A stretch of DNA of 64,000 nucleotides from the NCBI RefSeq assembly GCF_947495705.1, contig NZ_CANLZR010000004.1, positions 186,001-250,000 on the forward strand, written 5' to 3'. The stretch comes from an uncultured Phycicoccus sp. (lineage in GTDB: Bacteria > Actinomycetota > Actinomycetes > Actinomycetales > Dermatophilaceae). Positions 1 through 7,900 of this stretch are shown here, piece after piece; position 1 is the stretch's first letter, and each line of letters begins with the position of its first letter. The notes below the pieces were generated by a model that searched no databases, was not told the origin of the DNA, and saw only the letters and a list, made by a program, of their open reading frames with translations. A program made the translations under genes and the position numbers.

Positions 1-165
1 GCCGACGAAGGTGACGGTGCGCGTCTGCGGAGGCTGCCCGGCCGGCTCGACCCGGAGAACGATGGTCCGCCCGTCGGGGCAGCCCCGGCGGATCTCCTCG
101 GCGGTGAACGGGGTCGGCAGGTGCCCCGGCTCGACGAGGTGCGCGTCGGCGCCGCGGATCGTCAC
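1..165 (-). CDS. Hypothetical protein, N-terminal part (truncated by window edge)
   Basis: The reverse strand opens with a GTG at 165 preceded by a good ribosome-binding site (GGCAGGGA, 5-6 bases upstream). It stays open for 55 codons to the window edge. The peptide begins MTIRGADAHLVEPGHLPTPF and continues with a GCPDGRTIVLRVEP-like segment. I do not recognise a named domain. It lies 47 bases downstream of the Nei/Fpg glycosylase on the same strand, so the two may be cotranscribed. Only the first 55 residues are visible and no function is proposed. Confidence 0.6.
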   Translation of the reverse strand, partial: MTIRGADAHLVEPGHLPTPFTAEEIRRGCPDGRTIVLRVEPAGQPPQTRTVTFVG

Positions 166-212
166 GGGTCCCTGCCTACCAGTCGCCGGGTACCGGTGTC
201 ACGGAGTTGGGG

Positions 213-1040
213 TCAACGACGCCGCTGGCAGTTCCCGCACCAGAACAGGTTGCGCCCCGCGACGACCCGGGTCCGGATCCTCGACCCGCACCGCTCGCAC
301 GGCTGCCCGTCCCTCCGGTAGACGTACGACGTCCGCTCCTGAAGACGCGGGACCTCGCCACGGCCCAGCGCCGCCTCGACGGCGAGGACCTGCTCCTCGA
401 CGGTGACGATGCGCCCGGTCGCCACCCCCAGCGGCATCAGCCGGACCAGGTCGTCCCACACGAGCCGCCACGACGCCGGGCGGAGCCGACGGCCCTCGGT
501 CATCGGCGAGAGCCGGTGCCGGAAGAGCACCTCGGACCGGTAGACGTTGCCGACGCCGGCGAGCACCGCCTGGTCCATGAGCAGCTCGCCGACGGTCCGT
601 GCCGACCGCGAGATCCGCCGCCAGGCGAGGTCGGGGTCGGCGTCCGGGCGCAGGGGGTCGGGACCGAGCCGGGCGAGGACCGCGGCGACCTCGTCCGGGG
701 TGACGACGGCGCACAGGTTGGGGCCGCGCAGGTCCGCGACGTGCTCGGGGGTCGCGAGGCGCATCCGCACCTGGCCGACGACGGGCACCTCGGCCGTCCA
801 GGGCCGCTCGTCGATGGTGAAGGTGCCGATGAGCCCGAGGTGGACGTGGACCCACAGCTCGCCGTCCACCTCGAGGAACAGGTGCTTGCCGCGGGAGGTC
901 GCGCCGAGGAACGGGCGGCCGCTGACGCGGGCCGCGCCCTCGGCGAAGCGCCCCTGCGGGCTCGTCACCTCGGGGGCGGTGCCGGCGAAGGCGGCGTGCA
1001 GGTCGCGCGCGAGCGCGTAGAGCGTGTGTCCCTCGGGCAT
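213..1040 (-). CDS. Fpg/Nei-family DNA glycosylase (endonuclease VIII-like)
   Basis: Predicted base-excision repair enzyme that removes oxidised bases and cleaves the abasic site. The start is placed at the ATG giving MPEGHTLYAL, because the family uses the proline right after the removed Met as its catalytic nucleophile, followed by Glu (PEGH). The slightly longer ORF beginning MRGMPEG would bury that proline. A helix-two-turn-helix segment follows (QAVLAGVGNVYRSEVLF), and a C-terminal four-Cys zinc finger is intact (CERC...CGNC). The length of 275 residues is normal. PEGHTL rather than PELPEV favours the Nei subfamily over Fpg/MutM. Upstream, a CAGAAT hexamer 7 bases before the ATG could be the -10 of a leaderless transcript. 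Confidence 0.92.
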   Translation of the reverse strand: MPEGHTLYALARDLHAAFAGTAPEVTSPQGRFAEGAARVSGRPFLGATSRGKHLFLEVDGELWVHVHLGLIGTFTIDERPWTAEVPVVGQVRMRLATPEHVADLRGPNLCAVVTPDEVAAVLARLGPDPLRPDADPDLAWRRISRSARTVGELLMDQAVLAGVGNVYRSEVLFRHRLSPMTEGRRLRPASWRLVWDDLVRLMPLGVATGRIVTVEEQVLAVEAALGRGEVPRLQERTSYVYRRDGQPCERCGSRIRTRVVAGRNLFWCGNCQRRR

Positions 1041-1110
1041 GCCTCGCATTCTGCGACATGCCGCGGTCGCGGCAGCGGTGCGGGCTCCCGGCTGCGTGGT
1101 GGGGGCGCGC

Positions 1111-1803
1111 TCAGGTGAGGCGTTCGAGCATGTCGTTCATCTGCCCGATCTGCTTGGACTGGGTGGCGGTGATCTCGGCGGCGAGCTCCTCGACCCGCTC
1201 GTCCGCAGCCCCCTTGGCGTGCTCGTCGACCATCGTCAGCGCCCCCTCGTGGTGGGCGATCATGAGCGCGAGGAAGAGCCGGTCGACGTCAGACCCGCGG
1301 GCCTGGGCCAGGTGCGCGAGCTGGGTCTCGGAGGCCATCCCCGGCATCCCCGCGTGGGCACCGTGGTCGGCGAGGCGCGGGTTGGCCGCCTCGGGGGGCA
1401 CGTCCTGGCCGCGCGCCTCGAGCCACCCCGCCATCGCCGCGATCTCCGGGCCCTGCTCGTCGCGGATCCGCGAAGCCAGGCTGGCGACCTGAGTGTCCGA
1501 GAACCGATTCCCGGCGGTGTCGACCATCACGATGGCCTGCGCGTGGTGGGCGATCATGTCCTGGAGGAAACGGGTGTCCTCCGGGGAGGCGCTGGCGCTG
1601 ACGACGGGCGTGGCCGCGGGGCCCGTGAGCGTCGTGTTGGGCTCGCCCGGGCTGCCCGGCTGCAGGACGGGGACGCTGCCGGCGCTGGCCGTGACCGCCG
1701 GCGCCGCGTCGCCGCCGCTGCACCCGGTGAGGAGGGCGGCGACCCCGGCCACGAGCGCGGCGCCCGCACGGCGGCGTCGGGTCGAGGGTCGGTGGATCGG
1801 CAC
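1111..1803 (-). CDS. DUF305-domain lipoprotein
   Basis: A 230-residue exported protein. The N-terminus has an Arg-rich n-region, a hydrophobic stretch and a lipobox (LLTGC, Cys about residue 28), then a low-complexity linker. Two copies of the DUF305 signature follow, MIAHHAQAIVM and MIAHHEGALTM, which form the ferritin-like four-helix fold of this family. The function of the family is unresolved; some members sit near copper or redox genes, but nothing here points that way. The GTG start has no clear Shine-Dalgarno but is preceded by TACAGT exactly 6 bases upstream, suggesting a leaderless mRNA. It is divergent from the LVIVD protein. Confidence 0.88.
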   Translation of the reverse strand: MPIHRPSTRRRRAGAALVAGVAALLTGCSGGDAAPAVTASAGSVPVLQPGSPGEPNTTLTGPAATPVVSASASPEDTRFLQDMIAHHAQAIVMVDTAGNRFSDTQVASLASRIRDEQGPEIAAMAGWLEARGQDVPPEAANPRLADHGAHAGMPGMASETQLAHLAQARGSDVDRLFLALMIAHHEGALTMVDEHAKGAADERVEELAAEITATQSKQIGQMNDMLERLT

Positions 1804-1809
1804 GGCGCC

Positions 1810-1815
1810 ACTGTA
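1810..1815 (-). promoter_or_regulatory. -10 element TACAGT, putative leaderless promoter of the DUF305 gene
   Basis: On the minus strand TACAGT is separated by 6 bases from the GTG start at 1803, so transcription would begin at or next to the start codon. No convincing -35 is visible. The same geometry recurs before radA, the Nudix gene and a lipoprotein gene in this window. Confidence 0.5.
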
Positions 1816-1986
1816 TGACGCGGAACCGGAGCCCTCGACACCACGTGGCAGGCGCGATCGTTCCTTGCCATTTCTTTACTCACGCCGGGGTCCATCGAGC
1901 GCGTCGGCACGGCATTGTGAGCCGGACCCTCCCGAGGACGCTGGACCGCATGGGGCTCCGGCGCCTCCCCAGAGGAAGGGGTGGGT

Positions 1987-3381
1987 ATGTCACGTTTCCG
2001 ACGCATCGCGGCCATCACCGCGGGAGCAGTCGTGGCCTTGGGCGGCGGGGTGAGCGCGGCGGCCGCCGGTGACGGGCTGGGCCTGTCGGGCACCGACCTC
2101 GCCCCGGACCAGGTCGGTCACAGCAAGAACATCGAGCATCTCGCGAACGTCCCGCACGTCGGGCCGTTCACGGGCCAGTTCGGCACCGACATCGCCTTCC
2201 AGGGCGACCGGGCCTACGTCGGGAACTACCAGGGCTTCATCATCTACGACATCTCGGACCCTGCGGCTCCGAAGACCCTGAGCCAGGTCAACTGCCCGGG
2301 GTCGCAGAACGACGTGACCGTCTCGGGTGACCTGCTGTACCTGTCGACGGACAGCTCGCGCAGCGACTCCTCGTGCGCGTCGACGACCCAGTCGGTGACG
2401 CTCAAGAACTCGTGGGAGGGCATCAAGATCTTCGATGTCTCCGACCCGACCGCGCCGCGGTACGTCAAGGCCGTCGAGACCGCGTGCGGCTCGCACACCA
2501 ACACCCTCGTGCCGGCCGGGGACACCGACTACATCTACGTGTCCAGCTACTCCCCGCGCGCGGACTACCCGGACTGCCAGCCCCCGCACGACGCCATCTC
2601 GATCATCGAGGTCGACAAGGACGCCCCGGAGACGGCCTCGGTCATCGCCGCCCCCAACCTGTTCCCCGACGGCGGCAACCCCGGCGGCACCGACTCCGAG
2701 GGTCACCGGTACTCGGCGACCACCGGTTGCCACGACATCACCGCCTACCCCGCGAAGAAGATCGCCGCGGGCGCCTGCATGGGCGACGGCGTCATCCTCG
2801 ACATCTCGGACCCGGCCGCCCCGTCGGTCATCGAGCGGGTCACCGACACCGAGAACTTCGCGTTCTGGCACTCGGCGACGTTCAACCAGAAGGGCACCAA
2901 GGTCGTCTTCACCGACGAGCTCGGCGGCGGCGGCGCGGCGACGTGCAACGCCGACATCGGCCCGACGCGTGGGGCCAACGCCATCTACGAGCTGTCCAAG
3001 AGCAACGAGCTGACCTTCGCGTCGTACTTCAAGATCCCGCGGCACCAGTTCGACTCCGAGAACTGCGTCGCGCACAACGGGTCGATCGTGCCGGTCAAGG
3101 GCCGTGACGTCATGGTCCAGTCCTGGTACCAGGGCGGGGTCTCGCTGTGGGACTTCACCGACACCGAGAACCCGCGCGAGCTCGGCTGGTTCGAGCGCGG
3201 CCCGCTGGCTCCGGCCAACGTCGGTGGCACGTGGTCGGCGTACTACTACAACGGTCACGTCTACAGCTCGGACATCCAGAAGGGCTTCGACGTCCTCAAG
3301 CTCAACGAGCCCAGCCTCAAGAAGGCGGCGGACGTCCGGCTCGACGAGCTGAACCCGCAGTCCCAGCCGCTCTACCGCTGA
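1987..3381 (+). CDS. Secreted LVIVD-repeat (beta-propeller-like) protein
   Basis: A 464-residue predicted exported protein. The signal peptide runs MSRFRRIAAITAGAVVALG and ends near an AAAAG motif. The rest carries repeated segments of the form ...YVGNYQGFIIYDISDPAAPK, IKIFDVSDPTAPRYVK, VILDISDPAAPSVIE and VSLWDFTDTENPRE, which are LVIVD-type blades predicted to build a beta-propeller. The biochemical role is unknown. An ATG at 1987 is preferred over the GTG at 1981 because AGGAAGG lies at proper distance from the ATG. It is monocistronic, divergent from DUF305 and convergent with the MOSC gene, with a strong hairpin terminator downstream. Confidence 0.85.
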   Translation: MSRFRRIAAITAGAVVALGGGVSAAAAGDGLGLSGTDLAPDQVGHSKNIEHLANVPHVGPFTGQFGTDIAFQGDRAYVGNYQGFIIYDISDPAAPKTLSQVNCPGSQNDVTVSGDLLYLSTDSSRSDSSCASTTQSVTLKNSWEGIKIFDVSDPTAPRYVKAVETACGSHTNTLVPAGDTDYIYVSSYSPRADYPDCQPPHDAISIIEVDKDAPETASVIAAPNLFPDGGNPGGTDSEGHRYSATTGCHDITAYPAKKIAAGACMGDGVILDISDPAAPSVIERVTDTENFAFWHSATFNQKGTKVVFTDELGGGGAATCNADIGPTRGANAIYELSKSNELTFASYFKIPRHQFDSENCVAHNGSIVPVKGRDVMVQSWYQGGVSLWDFTDTENPRELGWFERGPLAPANVGGTWSAYYYNGHVYSSDIQKGFDVLKLNEPSLKKAADVRLDELNPQSQPLYR

Positions 3382-3415
3382 CCGGCCGCTCGACCGCTGA
3401 CCGGCCGAGCACACC

Positions 3416-3456
3416 GACGACGGCCCGTCCCCCTTGATGGGGGGCGGGCCGTCGTC
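3416..3456 (+). terminator. GC-rich hairpin terminator after the LVIVD gene
   Basis: An 18-bp stem (one G-T pair) with a 5-base TTGAT loop, 34 bases after the stop codon at 3381. There is no U-tract, as is usual in high-GC actinobacteria. Confidence 0.75.
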
Positions 3457-3471
3457 CTGCGCCGTCCCCAC

Positions 3472-3540
3472 ATCGACCAATAGGTCACGCCAGGTACACC
3501 CCACCCGTCCCCGTATCGACCAATAGGTCACGCCAGGTAC
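3472..3540 (+). repeat. Direct pair of 26-bp intergenic repeats, 43-bp period (locus 1)
   Basis: Two identical 26-bp copies at 3472-3497 and 3515-3540 share the core CGACCAATAGGTCACGCC and are separated by a 17-bp C-rich spacer. They lie in the convergent gap between the LVIVD gene and the MOSC gene, ending 9 bases from the MOSC stop codon. The same element with the same 43-bp period recurs at 17433-17536. Confidence 0.9.
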
Positions 3541-3548
3541 GCCGGAGG

Positions 3549-4157
3549 TCAGGAACCGGCAGGGACGTCACCATCAGGCCGGACGACGGTGACGGTGTCG
3601 CCCGGACGGATCCGCCCGGCCGCGACCACGCGTGCATTGAGACCCCGGAGCCGCAGCGGCCGCCCCACGGGGCCGTTGACGAAACGCATGGCGTCGGCTC
3701 CGAAGCGTTCGACGAACTTCGCGCATCCCGTGTGCGGCTGCTCGGTGACCTCGATGATCGGGCCGCGGCGCTCGGGCTCGCCGAACACGAGCCGGCTGCC
3801 CGCCGGCAGGTTCTCGTGCGAGAGATCGAGGTCGACGTACAGCTGGTCACCGGCGAGGGCCTGCTGGTCGCGGCCCGACGCGAGCAGCCCCACCATCCGA
3901 GCGCTCATGACGTTGAGCTGCATGTCGGGGTGGGGACGGCCGTCCGGGGTGCGCTTGCTGCCTCGGACGGCCCAGGTGTCCCCCACGAGACCGGCGGCCG
4001 CGTCCAGCTCGCCCTCGGCCAGCACCTCGCGCGCGCCCAGCGCAGGCCGGCGGACCACGAGGTCGAGCGTGCCGACGTCGTGCGGAGCAGCGAGCAGGTG
4101 CGGCAGGCAGGCAGTGAGCTCGGCAACGGTGCGGTGCGCACCGGCGGTCGGGGTCAC
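3549..4157 (-). CDS. MOSC-domain protein
   Basis: A 202-residue protein with a MOSC (molybdenum cofactor sulfurase C-terminal) domain. The central region (SKRTPDGRPHPD, then DLDLSHENLPAGSRLVFGE) and the HTGCAKF segment holding the expected conserved Cys are typical of stand-alone YiiM/MOSC proteins. The family acts in sulfur or molybdenum-cofactor related reactions; the exact substrate is unknown. The GTG at 4157 has no Shine-Dalgarno, but CATACT sits 6 bases upstream, so the mRNA may be leaderless. The reading frame continues upstream antisense-like through the mutY region, which I treat as spurious. Confidence 0.8.
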   Translation of the reverse strand: MTPTAGAHRTVAELTACLPHLLAAPHDVGTLDLVVRRPALGAREVLAEGELDAAAGLVGDTWAVRGSKRTPDGRPHPDMQLNVMSARMVGLLASGRDQQALAGDQLYVDLDLSHENLPAGSRLVFGEPERRGPIIEVTEQPHTGCAKFVERFGADAMRFVNGPVGRPLRLRGLNARVVAAGRIRPGDTVTVVRPDGDVPAGS

Positions 4158-4197
4158 GGTTCGAGTATGTCGGCTGCGAGCCGGGAGCACGTGCTGG

Positions 4198-5082
4198 TCA
4201 CACCGGCAGGCGGAGGTGACCGACTCCGGCGGGCTCGACGAGACCGTCCTCGACGAGCGAGGCGATGCACCGGTCGACCTGCTCTGGGTCGTCGGCGACC
4301 TGCTCGAGGACGGCCCGCGGCACCGGGTCAGCGCTCTCGCGGAGGGCCTGCACCACCGCGCCGCGGACCTGACGGTCGGTGCCGTGCCAGGCCTGGCCAC
4401 GCCGGGGCGGTCCCGCATCGGCGGGGCTGCCCGCCGCCACCCAGGCACAGAGGTCGACGAGCGGGCACGCCTCACAGCGTGGCCCGCGCGCCCGGCACAC
4501 CAGCGCCCCCAGCTCCATGACCGCGACGTTCCAGACGCTCGCCGCCTCAGCGTCCTCGGGAACGACGGACGCCGCGAGCCTGCCCTCCGCTGCGGTGAGC
4601 GCCGGCGCCGCCTGGGCGCGCCCCTGCAGCGCACGGACCAGGACCCGTCGCACGTTGGTGTCGACGACCACCGTCCGCTGCCCGTGCGCGAACGCCGCGA
4701 CCGCGGCCGCCGTGTAGGCCCCGACGCCCGGCAGCTCGCGCAACGCCTCCTCGTCCCGGGGCACCTCGCCGCCATGCCGCTCGACCAGGGCCGCGGCGGC
4801 CCCGTGCAGCCGCAGCGCCCGCCGCGGATAGCCCAGGCGGCCCCACGCCCGCACGACCTCCCCGGGGGACTCGGCGGCCAGCGCAGCGGGCGTCGGCCAG
4901 CGCCGCAGCCACTCCCGCCAGACCGGCTCGACCCTGCCGACCGGTGTCTGCTGCGACATGACCTCGGAGACGAAGACACCCCACGGGGTGCAGGACGGGT
5001 CGCGCCACGGCAGCGGGCGCGCGTGCTCGGCGTACCAGGAGAGCACCCGGTCGTGCAGGACCGGGACCGCGACCGCGCTCAC
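4198..5082 (-). CDS. mutY: A/G-specific adenine glycosylase MutY (short form)
   Basis: Removes adenine mispaired with 8-oxoguanine. The N-terminal catalytic half begins around PLPWRDPSCTPWGVFVSEVM. The helix-hairpin-helix ELPGVGAYTAAAVAAFA is followed by the catalytic Asp in VVVDTNVRRV. The [4Fe-4S] cluster motif C-x6-C-x2-C-x5-C is complete in CRARGPRCEACPLVDLC. At 294 residues it lacks the C-terminal Nudix-like 8-oxoG recognition domain, as is common in actinobacteria. The GTG start lies 1 base after the disA stop codon, so the gene is cotranscribed with disA and probably radA. Confidence 0.93.
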   Translation of the reverse strand: MSAVAVPVLHDRVLSWYAEHARPLPWRDPSCTPWGVFVSEVMSQQTPVGRVEPVWREWLRRWPTPAALAAESPGEVVRAWGRLGYPRRALRLHGAAAALVERHGGEVPRDEEALRELPGVGAYTAAAVAAFAHGQRTVVVDTNVRRVLVRALQGRAQAAPALTAAEGRLAASVVPEDAEAASVWNVAVMELGALVCRARGPRCEACPLVDLCAWVAAGSPADAGPPRRGQAWHGTDRQVRGAVVQALRESADPVPRAVLEQVADDPEQVDRCIASLVEDGLVEPAGVGHLRLPV

Positions 5083-5083
5083 C

Positions 5084-6166
5084 TCAGACGTAGCGCTCGA
5101 GGATGCTGGTCTCGGCGAGCCGCGACAGGCCCTCGCGCACGAGGCGCGCCCGGCCCTCGCCGACCCCGTCGACGTCCATGAGGTCGTCGACGTTCGCTGC
5201 GAGGAGCTTCTGCAGCGACCCGAAGTGGACGACGAGCCGCTCGACGATGGCGCCGGGCAGGCGCGGGACCTTCGACAGCAGACGGTGCCCGAGCGGGCTC
5301 ACCGACGAGTCGAGGGAGTCCCCGACCACGGTGAAGCCCATCGCCTTGGCGCCGGCTGCCGGGTCGAGCAGCTCGGTGCTGTCGATGTCGGTGAGGTTGG
5401 CGACGGCCTGGGCGTGTGAGTACCCGGCCTTGGTCTCGGGGAGGTAGTCGCGGATGACGAGCCCCAGGTCGTCGGACAGGCCCCCGGTGAGCTCCTCGAG
5501 CTGGAGGCTGAGCAGACGCCCGTCGGTGCCCAGCTGGACGACGTACTCGGCGATCTCGTCCTTGATCCGGCGCACCATCTCGAGGCGCTGGAGGACGTTC
5601 GCGACGTCACGGACGGTGACGAGATCCTCGATCTCGAGGGCGGAGAGGGTGCCGGTGACCTCGTCGAGCCGGGACTTGTAGCGCTCGAGGGTCTGCAGCG
5701 CCTGGTTGGCCCGAGACAGGATGGCGCTGGAGTCCTCGAGGACCACCCGCCGACCCGCCACGTAGAGCTGGATGATCCGCATCGACTGGCTCACCGACAC
5801 GACCGGCAGGCCCGTCTGGATCGCGACCCGCTCAGCCGTCCGGTGCCGCGTCCCGGACTCCATCGTCTCGATCCCGGCGTCGGGCAGCAGCTGGGTGGCG
5901 GCGCGCAGGATGCGCGTGACGTCACGGTCGACGACGACCCCGCCGTCCATCTTCGCGAGCTCGCGCAGGCGGGTGGCCGAGAACTCGATGTCGAGGCGGA
6001 AGCCACCGGTGGCGATCTGCTCGATGACACGGTCGTGGCCGAGCACGATGAGGGCGCCGGTGCGGCCGCGCAGGATCCGCTCGAGCCCGTCGCGCAGCTC
6101 GGTGCCGGGGGCGACGGCGGCGAGGGTGGCGCGCAGGATGTCGTCGTCGCTCTGCGGCACGCTCAC
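5084..6166 (-). CDS. disA: DNA integrity scanning protein DisA, diadenylate cyclase
   Basis: Makes c-di-AMP from two ATP while scanning DNA for branched structures. The N-terminal DAC domain holds GALIVLGHD, KMDGGVVVD and the SGTRHR motif (RHR about residues 107-109). A helical spine follows (ILSRANQALQTLERYKSRLDEV), then C-terminal helix-hairpin-helix motifs (DVDGVGEGRARLVREGL). The catalytic DGA motif reads DGG here (residues 74-76), an unusual Ala to Gly change. The GTG at 6166 is chosen because AAGGGA lies upstream and the product starts MSVPQSDDDILRATL. It sits between radA and mutY on the same strand, consistent with a repair operon. Confidence 0.94.
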   Translation of the reverse strand: MSVPQSDDDILRATLAAVAPGTELRDGLERILRGRTGALIVLGHDRVIEQIATGGFRLDIEFSATRLRELAKMDGGVVVDRDVTRILRAATQLLPDAGIETMESGTRHRTAERVAIQTGLPVVSVSQSMRIIQLYVAGRRVVLEDSSAILSRANQALQTLERYKSRLDEVTGTLSALEIEDLVTVRDVANVLQRLEMVRRIKDEIAEYVVQLGTDGRLLSLQLEELTGGLSDDLGLVIRDYLPETKAGYSHAQAVANLTDIDSTELLDPAAGAKAMGFTVVGDSLDSSVSPLGHRLLSKVPRLPGAIVERLVVHFGSLQKLLAANVDDLMDVDGVGEGRARLVREGLSRLAETSILERYV

Positions 6167-6318
6167 TCCACATCCCTTCGCCGGTTCGGGCCCGCCACGC
6201 ACGGCGGAATGCCGGAACGGTCACGCGGAATCCTAACCGGCGCCGGGTCACGGGGAGGTCTCGTTTCGACGTGCCCCCACGGCGGATGCCCGGCGGGCAC
6301 GCTCGCCCGGTCGGGAGG

Positions 6319-7725
6319 TCAGGCGACCGGCACCGCGTGCAGGCCTCGCAGGACCGCCTCGGAGACCGTGCCGACCTCGAGGACGGAGATGGTGTCGGGC
6401 ACCGGCCCGGCGCCGAGGACACCCGGCGGGACGATGGCCCGGGTGAAGCCGAGCCGCGCCGCCTCGGCGAGACGGCGGTGCGCGCCGGTGCAGGGGCGCA
6501 CCTCGCCGGCGAGCCCGACCTCGCCGAAGGCGACCGTGCCGCCCGGCAGCGGCCGGTCGGTGATGGCACCGGCGAGCGCGAGGGTGACGGCGAGGTCGGC
6601 GGCGGGCTCGGTGAGCCGGACACCGCCGACCGTCGACAGGTAGGCGTCACTCCCCCCGATCGGCGCCTCCGCCCGCTTGTCGAGCACGGCGAGCACCATG
6701 TTGACGCGGGCGGTGTCGAGGCCGCTCGTGGCGCGGCGGGGGGTGGCGAGGGTGGACCGGGTGACGAGGGCCTGCACCTCGGTGACGAGCGGGCGACGGC
6801 CCTCGAGTGTCACCGTGACGCAGGTGCCCGGGACCGCGGCGGTGCGGCCGGACAGGAAGAGCCCGCTGGGGTCGGCGAGCCCGACGATGCCGACGTCGGA
6901 GAGGTCGAAGCAGCCGACTTCGTCGGTGGGGCCGAACCGGTTCTTGACGGCCCGGACGAGCCGCAGCCGCGAGTGTCGGTCACCCTCGAACTGGACGACG
7001 ACGTCGACGAGATGCTCGAGCACCCGAGGCCCAGCGATCGAGCCGTCCTTCGTGACGTGCCCGACGAGGAGGACGGCGATACCGCGGGCCTTCGCGACCT
7101 GGATGAGCGAGGCCGCGACCTCGCGGACCTGGGCGACGTTGCCGGCCGAGCCCTCGACGTCACCGCTGGAGATGGTCTGCACCGAGTCGACGACGAGCAG
7201 CTCGGGCTGCACCTGGTCGACCTGCCCCAGCACCGTGGCGAGGTCGGTCTCGCTCGCGAGGTAGAGCGTGCGGGCCATCGCCTCGATCCGCTCGGCCCGG
7301 GAACGGACCTGAGCCGAGGACTCCTCGCCGCTGACGTAGAGAACGCGACGCTCGCCGTGCTCGCCGGAGCGGGCCGCCCGCCCCGCGACGTCGAGCAGGA
7401 GCGTGGACTTGCCGATGCCGGGCTCGCCCGCGACGAGGACGACGGCCCCCGGGACGAGGCCACCGCCGAGGACGCGGTCGAACTCCGGGACGCCGGTGGG
7501 ACGGGCGACCGCCCGGGTGACGTCGACCTCGCCGATGGGCACCGCGGGCCGCTCGACGGCCCCCGCCGCGGTGGTGCGGGTGGTGACGGCGCCGGCCTCG
7601 GCGACCGAGCCCCAGGCCTGACATTCGCCGCACCGGCCGACCCACTTGGCCGTCTGCCACCCGCACTCGGAGCAGCGGAAGGCCGCCTGCCCGCGGGCCC
7701 CGCGTCGTGTCGTCGTCCCAGCCAT
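6319..7725 (-). CDS. radA: DNA repair protein RadA (Sms)
   Basis: A RecA-like ATPase that promotes branch migration during recombination repair. Domains in order: N-terminal C4 zinc finger (FRCSECGWQTAKWVGRCGEC), Walker A GEPGIGKST, Walker B LLVVDSVQT, the RadA-specific KNRFG motif, and a C-terminal Lon-like domain (GGVRLTEPAADLAV; GEVGLAGEVR). The length of 468 residues is normal. The ATG at 7725 opens directly on the zinc finger region. No Shine-Dalgarno is visible; TACGGT lies exactly 6 bases upstream, suggesting a leaderless transcript. It heads the radA-disA-mutY run. Confidence 0.96.
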   Translation of the reverse strand: MAGTTTRRGARGQAAFRCSECGWQTAKWVGRCGECQAWGSVAEAGAVTTRTTAAGAVERPAVPIGEVDVTRAVARPTGVPEFDRVLGGGLVPGAVVLVAGEPGIGKSTLLLDVAGRAARSGEHGERRVLYVSGEESSAQVRSRAERIEAMARTLYLASETDLATVLGQVDQVQPELLVVDSVQTISSGDVEGSAGNVAQVREVAASLIQVAKARGIAVLLVGHVTKDGSIAGPRVLEHLVDVVVQFEGDRHSRLRLVRAVKNRFGPTDEVGCFDLSDVGIVGLADPSGLFLSGRTAAVPGTCVTVTLEGRRPLVTEVQALVTRSTLATPRRATSGLDTARVNMVLAVLDKRAEAPIGGSDAYLSTVGGVRLTEPAADLAVTLALAGAITDRPLPGGTVAFGEVGLAGEVRPCTGAHRRLAEAARLGFTRAIVPPGVLGAGPVPDTISVLEVGTVSEAVLRGLHAVPVA

Positions 7726-7731
7726 GGCGCC

Positions 7732-7737
7732 ACCGTA
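7732..7737 (-). promoter_or_regulatory. -10 element TACGGT, putative leaderless promoter of radA
   Basis: TACGGT on the minus strand is 6 bases from the radA ATG. The gene lacks a ribosome-binding site, in keeping with leaderless initiation. The -35 region is weak. Confidence 0.5.
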
Positions 7738-7835
7738 GGCGTCGCCCCCGACAGCACGTCCGACCGCCGCGCGGTGGGGAGGGCCGCGGTGCGCCCGGGC
7801 TCCCCTGCCGGGCGCGCCCCCACCGGGCCCTGACG

Positions 7836-7875
7836 GCCGGAGGCCCCACCGACGGGCGTCGGTGGGGCCTCCGGC
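7836..7875 (-). terminator. Perfect 19-bp hairpin after the BCCT transporter gene
   Basis: A perfect 19-bp stem with a 2-base centre begins 26 bases beyond the BCCT stop codon and lies upstream of the radA promoter. It should insulate radA from read-through. No U-tract is present. Confidence 0.8.
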
Positions 7876-7900
7876 TGCCCAGCGGGCAGGAGCGGTTCGG

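Noticed and set aside
3472-3540. Repeat-spacer-repeat arrangement as a mini CRISPR
   Set aside because: Only two copies with a 17-bp C-rich spacer, no cas genes, and the same unit recurs elsewhere in inverted orientation; more like a REP-type element.
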